A stretch of 64,000 bases of DNA from Hyphomicrobiales bacterium (lineage in GTDB: Bacteria > Pseudomonadota > Alphaproteobacteria > Rhizobiales > Rhizobiaceae): contig NVSG01000005.1 of NCBI GenBank assembly GCA_002401155.1, positions 60,343-124,342 of the forward strand, written 5' to 3'. How positions within the stretch are numbered: the stretch's first letter is position 1; every line of letters starts with the position of its first letter. The notes beneath the pieces are model-generated. The model did not search any database and was not told where the DNA came from. It saw only the letters and a program-made list of their open reading frames with translations. Position numbers and translations under genes: made by a program. This document shows, piece by piece, positions 60,248 to 64,000 of the stretch.

Positions 60248-60730
60248 ATGTCTGTTATCCGATTGACTCGTCGTTCCCTTATTGCCGGAGGTGGTGCTGT
60301 CATCGCGGCCGGGGTTTCAGGCAATTTCGCCCGTGCTAAAGGCCTAGCATCAACGCCTTCGATGCGAGGAGGTTCGAATAACTACCGTGCCGGAGCTCCG
60401 ATTGTAGATCGGATTGGCGGGGGTGGTTTTTGGATGACCGGCACCGTACGTCGCGCAGGTGATGGCGCTCCACTTGCGGGCCAGCGAATTCAAATCTGGG
60501 CGCACACAACTGAAGGGCACGAGCGCGACCCCCATAGTCATGGTGCTACACTCACAGATGCGCACGGAGTGTTCCGTCTCGAAATGCCGCAGATCGTCCC
60601 AGCTTTCGGTCAGGCACATGGTCACCTTGCCTATGACGACGATGACTTCGAAACCGTCTTCATGCGTCCGATAATGCCAAGTTCAAAGGACACCAGCCTA
60701 AGCGCACATTTCGTACTTCAACCCGCCTGA
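60248..60730 (+). CDS. Tat-exported intradiol-dioxygenase-like protein with altered metal ligands
   Basis: 160 residues. A twin-arginine signal (LTRRSLIAGGGAVIAAGVSG) is followed by an intradiol-dioxygenase-type beta fold: GAPLAGQRIQIWAHTTEGHE, then TLTDAHGVFRLEMP and GQAHGHLAY. Compared with protocatechuate 3,4-dioxygenases (iron ligands Tyr, Tyr, His, His), the two His are kept as His124 and His126 (HGH for HIH), but His91 stands where the first Tyr is expected and Phe where the second would be. Ring cleavage is therefore doubtful; a different metal or redox role is more likely. It is followed 5 bp later by the membrane partner. Confidence 0.68.
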   Translation: MSVIRLTRRSLIAGGGAVIAAGVSGNFARAKGLASTPSMRGGSNNYRAGAPIVDRIGGGGFWMTGTVRRAGDGAPLAGQRIQIWAHTTEGHERDPHSHGATLTDAHGVFRLEMPQIVPAFGQAHGHLAYDDDDFETVFMRPIMPSSKDTSLSAHFVLQPA

Positions 60731-60735
60731 TCGAA

Positions 60736-61353
60736 GTGGCTTCAAAGAAGAAGAGCTGGGGCCGAGCGGTTCTGATCTGGGGTGCTTTTGCGATTTCCTC
60801 TGCCATACCGATCGCCGTTGCGGCGGCAAGCCCACTGATCGCATGGCGCGATCCGATATATATAGCGGCGGGTCTTGCAGGGGTGATCGCGTTGGTCCTT
60901 ATGCTCGCACAGCCTTTGCTGATCGGGGGTTACTTACCGGGCCTTTCCGCTTTGCGCAGGCGAAAGATACATCGTTGGATCGGAAGTGTTCTGGTCGCAA
61001 CTGTTGTGGCCCATATCATCGGTCTTTGGATTACAAGCCCTCCGGACGTGGTCGACGCCCTTCTTTTTAGATCACCGACACAGTTCTCAGTATGGGGCGT
61101 TATCGCGATGTGGGCAGTCTTCGCCACCGCGCTATTGGCAGCTCTGCGCTCGCGCTTGCGATTGCATATGTGGCGCTTGGGTCATATCACCCTCGTGACA
61201 ATCGCCATTGTTGGGAGCCTGGTCCATGCTATGCAGATAGAGGGGACGATGGGGATTGTATCGAAGACGGTGCTGTGCGCGATGGTCCTCTTAGCTACCG
61301 TTAAGGTTGTCGTCGACCTACGGTTGTGGGCAATCCGAACGCGGCGCGCGTGA
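60736..61353 (+). CDS. Ferric-reductase-like transmembrane protein
   Basis: 205 residues from GTG 60736. About six helices. His residues in paired helices (KIHRWIGSVLVATVVAHIIGLW and LHMWRLGHITLVTIAIVGSLVHAM) are placed to bind two hemes, as in the ferric reductase/YedZ/MsrQ group. It probably moves electrons across the membrane to the exported partner encoded just upstream. Which donor it uses is unknown. Confidence 0.78.
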   Translation: MASKKKSWGRAVLIWGAFAISSAIPIAVAAASPLIAWRDPIYIAAGLAGVIALVLMLAQPLLIGGYLPGLSALRRRKIHRWIGSVLVATVVAHIIGLWITSPPDVVDALLFRSPTQFSVWGVIAMWAVFATALLAALRSRLRLHMWRLGHITLVTIAIVGSLVHAMQIEGTMGIVSKTVLCAMVLLATVKVVVDLRLWAIRTRRA

Positions 61354-61491
61354 ATGAGCCTATTTGAATTACTGGTTACTTGTATGTCCGGTTTGGGCCG
61401 AGAGTCCGCCGGTTGGAGCAACCGACCTTGACCTTAGACCGGGTGACAGCCTATTTGTGTCCTTCACCGACATCCAATGGAAGCTGCATCA

Positions 61492-62493
61492 ATGCAACAT
61501 TATTCAGTGCTGGACCTATCCCCTGTTCCAGAAGGGCAAACCACATCCCAAGCATTATCAAATACTCTGGATCTCGCACCGCAAGCAGAAAGCTTAGGCT
61601 ATCATCGGTACTGGCTTGCAGAACATCACAACATGCCCGGCATTGCGAGTGCTGCAACATCGGTAATGATCGGACAAGTGGCTGCCCGCACTAAAACTAT
61701 GCGAGTAGGTGCCGGCGGTATAATGCTGCCAAACCATTCTCCTCTGATCATCGCTGAGCAATTTGGTACGCTTGCAACGTTGTTTCCTGATCGTATCGAT
61801 TTGGGGGTTGGACGCGCACCGGGAACGGATGCAAATACGGCACGTGCTCTACGCCGTCATATGCAAAGTGGCGACCAGTTTCCCCAAGATGTTCAGGAGT
61901 TGCTCACCTATTTTGATGATGCACCCGAAGGAACGCAAGTGCACGCCATACCGGGCGAAGGCACACATGTTCCAATCTGGATTCTTGGCTCAAGCCTATT
62001 CGGTGCACAGCTCGCTGCATATCTCGGGCTGCCTTATGCTTTTGCATCTCACTTCGCGCCTCAAATGCTTGAGGAAGCTTTGCATATCTACCGATCAACG
62101 TTTCAACCATCCAAGTTTCTGGCCAAGCCATACGTGATTATTGGTGCTGGTGTCTGCGGGGCAGATTCCGAAGAAGAGGCAACATATCTCCGCTCCTCCC
62201 AAGTGCTGGCTTTTGCTCGCATGCACACGGGCCAACGGGGCAAGTTACCGCGCCCAACTCATGATTTGGATAAAGAGATTCCAGATCATATTCGATTGAA
62301 GGTGGAACAATCTATGTCCTGTTCGGCATCCGGTAATCCCGAATCTGTTCACCAACAACTGACTGCAATAATCTCTAAATACCAACCCAACGAGTTGATT
62401 GTGACCGGGTCAATACATGATCATGCAGCTCGGTGTCGCTCGTTTGCGATTGCAGCTGAATCATTGCGAGAATTAGCAAACGAGGATGATTGA
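61492..62493 (+). CDS. LLM-class (luciferase-like) flavin-dependent oxidoreductase
   Basis: 333 residues from ATG 61492; the open frame starts 15 bp earlier. It begins [15 protein letters not shown], then [35 protein letters not shown] and [16 protein letters not shown], the standard order of the short LLM family (MsnO8/YhbW type). Such enzymes use reduced FMN and oxygen on unknown small substrates. It follows the membrane protein after 138 bp in the same direction. Confidence 0.9.
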   Translation: MQHYSVLDLSPVPEGQTTSQALSNTLDLAPQAESLGYHRYWLAEHHNMPGIASAATSVMIGQVAARTKTMRVGAGGIMLPNHSPLIIAEQFGTLATLFPDRIDLGVGRAPGTDANTARALRRHMQSGDQFPQDVQELLTYFDDAPEGTQVHAIPGEGTHVPIWILGSSLFGAQLAAYLGLPYAFASHFAPQMLEEALHIYRSTFQPSKFLAKPYVIIGAGVCGADSEEEATYLRSSQVLAFARMHTGQRGKLPRPTHDLDKEIPDHIRLKVEQSMSCSASGNPESVHQQLTAIISKYQPNELIVTGSIHDHAARCRSFAIAAESLRELANEDD

Positions 62494-63315
62494 AACTTCA
62501 GAATCTGTGGGTTGGCGTATTGAGCGTTGGAGCAATTAATGGACTTGCCACAGTTTAGTATGAATGATTGAACGGCGTAGGTATACGCGCAGGCCAAATA
62601 GTATGATTTGGCTTTTAAGCTATTTTGAATCGTGAAAGTACGCACTTAGTGTGCTTTTAGGTAAAATAAAACATAAAAGAGGCTGAATGGCGAGCGTGTG
62701 CATTCCACGTTTTTTGTATGATTGATAACGCAAGCAGAGAAGTCTGATTGAAGTGAAGCTACGGTTATCCCGTGTATTCTAGCAAGATATCAAAACAGTG
62801 TTCGAACTTACTATCTCTCTGTCTACAACCCGGAGCTTACGCAATATTCGCGTTAAGTCCACCAACGATCTAAAAAGACGCATGCAATCTCGTGATAATG
62901 GCGAAGTGATTTCAACGAAGCCTTTGCTGCCCACCAAACTTAAATCCTACGTCGCCGTTGAAATGGAAATCATGGCAAGAGAACTTGAAAAAATATTTCA
63001 AGTTGGGTTCAGGAAAAACAGCCGCAAAGATACGGTTTTGGTAAGAATTACTAATTTTATGAAGCACCAGTTTGAAATTGCTTACGTTACGTAAAATATT
63101 TACTTTTCACAAAGCCTTGCTCAGTAACATTTCTGAGGCGTTCCAAACCCCATCAGATTTCATTAACCAGTCTCATAAACCTTTTTGTAAATCTCCAGCG
63201 GCTATAACCGCCTCAGATTTGTTTCGGGGGTGCCAGTCCGGTTGGAGAACAAGATTGGCAATATGTGGGATAAATCTGAACAATAAAAAGACTAACCATG
63301 TAGCAGGAGAAGGTC
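62494..63315. other. 822-bp region with no supported gene
   Basis: AT-rich. One 98-codon frame (62798-63094, GTG start, basic product, no ribosome site, no recognised motif) may be chance or a gene remnant. The last 200 bp precede the pilus operon and should hold its promoter; GCAGGAGAAGG at 63303 is the ribosome site of the next gene. Confidence 0.4.
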
Positions 63316-63780
63316 ATGAAGAACCTCATCAAATTGAGCGCGTTTTCGCTCGCCCTATTACCAATACAACTACACGCAGCCACCGGTAGTGTGCCTTTTA
63401 ACGGGTCCATCACCGCAAGCTGTACAATAACAGTTTCAAACCCCGGTTCTCTCGGCGTTAATGCCGGTTCAACCGTTCTGGGTTCATCAGAAGCTGGAGG
63501 CACCTCTGGTGTTGCACAAGTCGTTGCAACAGGCACAGGTTACTCACTCAGCACAGATGCTTTGTCTGCATTTTCAACATTTCCAACAACCGGTGGTGAC
63601 AACGTCACCTTTGCAACCAGCTTTAGCGGCACGGGTGCAAACACCATGACTAACGTATCCTCCGCGTCTTTGACGACGGCTGGCGTTACCAATGTGAGCG
63701 TGGATATGCAAGCGACAAAGACATCCGGTGTATTCGTTGCAGGCTCTTATGCTGCAACGGTTATTCTACGCTGCGAATAA
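63316..63780 (+). CDS. Spore-coat-U/Csu-like pilin subunit
   Basis: 154 residues. A signal peptide (MKNLIKLSAFSLALLPIQLHA) precedes ATGSVPFNGSITASCTITVSN, rich in Gly, Ser and Thr, ending in TVILRCE. The two Cys (in ASC and RCE) could form the disulfide of an incomplete immunoglobulin fold, as in chaperone-usher pilins of the SCPU/Csu type. It is followed 40 bp later by a pilus chaperone gene, which supports the call. Confidence 0.75.
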   Translation: MKNLIKLSAFSLALLPIQLHAATGSVPFNGSITASCTITVSNPGSLGVNAGSTVLGSSEAGGTSGVAQVVATGTGYSLSTDALSAFSTFPTTGGDNVTFATSFSGTGANTMTNVSSASLTTAGVTNVSVDMQATKTSGVFVAGSYAATVILRCE

Positions 63781-63820
63781 TTTCCGCATAACTTTCTGAA
63801 AACCAAAGGGACCGTCAAAG

Positions 63821-64000
63821 ATGACATACTTAAACACCATAAAACTATCCATTTTTGCCGGAGCTCTAGTAACAATGCTGCTGCCGTCACAGGCAGCAGC
63901 CCAGTCAATGTCGCCCATGCGGGCCAAAGTTGACAGCTTCACAGATTCATTTGCCGTGCGTGTGTACCCGGCAAATCCATATAAGCACAGGATCCGTATT
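63821..64000 (+). CDS. Pilus periplasmic chaperone-like protein, 5' part only
   Basis: The first 60 codons before the right edge. A signal peptide (KLSIFAGALVTMLLPSQAAA) is followed by QSMSPMRAKVDSFTDSFAVR and VYPANPYKHRIRI, which resembles the first strands of PapD-like or Csu chaperones. The rest of the gene lies outside the window, so the family is inferred from this start and the pilin gene before it. Confidence 0.6.
   Translation, partial: MTYLNTIKLSIFAGALVTMLLPSQAAAQSMSPMRAKVDSFTDSFAVRVYPANPYKHRIRI

Noticed and set aside
62798..63094. 98-codon hypothetical gene
   Set aside because: GTG start without ribosome site, no recognised motif, and AT-rich flanks; mentioned only in the intergenic entry.

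Overview
The window reads as chromosomal DNA of an alphaproteobacterium, most likely of the order Hyphomicrobiales (Rhizobiales). The evidence is a CckA cell-cycle kinase, a DksA without its zinc cysteines, a FliO-type protein, a sigma-54-like promoter before glnB-glnA, the clpP-clpX-lon-hup order, and an Irr-box-like palindrome (TTTAGAA-N3-TTCTAAG) beside a heme-uptake locus. No 16S rRNA or other species marker is present, so the genus stays open.

Layout. (1) 1-8764: a corrinoid-dependent C1 demethylation island. It holds a RamA-like ferredoxin/ASKHA activator (cut by the left edge), a methyl-THF:corrinoid methyltransferase, a MetF-like reductase, a 'virulence factor' small protein, two MaoC-like hydratases, a patatin lipoprotein, DUF1638, a corrinoid protein and, divergently, an MttB-family methyltransferase without an amber codon. 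A perfect 22-bp palindrome lies in front of the leftward operon. (2) 8765-9040: two hairpin-rich direct repeats. (3) 9052-18943: sixA-like, dksA, fliO-like, cckA, hemerythrin, an adenylate cyclase, and glnB-glnA. (4) 18944-27982: GFA and ABM proteins, a SoeABC-like molybdoenzyme operon, DUF2867, icd, DUF3750, trmJ. (5) 28033-34142: clpP, clpX, a small membrane protein, lon and hup, with sigma-32-like promoters before clpP and lon. (6) 34209-38966: a BMP-type (nucleoside-like) ABC importer. (7) 39043-40039: tRNA-Ser(UGA) followed by decayed integrase, IS3 and AraC remnants. (8) 40119-45445: an OFA-type MFS transporter and a two-component system whose AAA+ response regulator lacks the GAFTGA loop. 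(9) 45671-58727: a complete Has-like heme acquisition locus. (10) 59772-62493: MYG1, a Tat-exported intradiol-dioxygenase-like protein with a heme-type membrane partner, and a luciferase-like oxidoreductase. (11) 63316-64000: the start of a spore-coat-U/Csu-like pilus operon.

The most striking region is the heme locus. An ECF sigma factor and FecR-type anti-sigma factor precede a HasR-like TonB receptor. Two tandem HasA-like hemophores follow, then a dedicated type I exporter (HasD and HasE homologues), a heme oxygenase, and a private ExbB-ExbD-TonB. Both hemophore paralogues keep the tyrosine-containing segment of HasA but lack the axial-histidine loop, and they carry an extra C-terminal RTX-like domain (clear in the second, degenerate in the first). 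Upstream, the Irr-like box sits next to a predicted promoter and a short terminated transcript that could be an iron-responsive sRNA or an attenuated leader.

The left-hand island is a second system of interest. It is an oxygen-sensitive type of chemistry in what looks like an aerobic bacterium. Arg/Gly-rich tails occur on both methyltransferases and a strongly acidic N-terminus on the corrinoid carrier, which suggests electrostatic docking. All functional statements come from reading motifs by eye; no database search was run.
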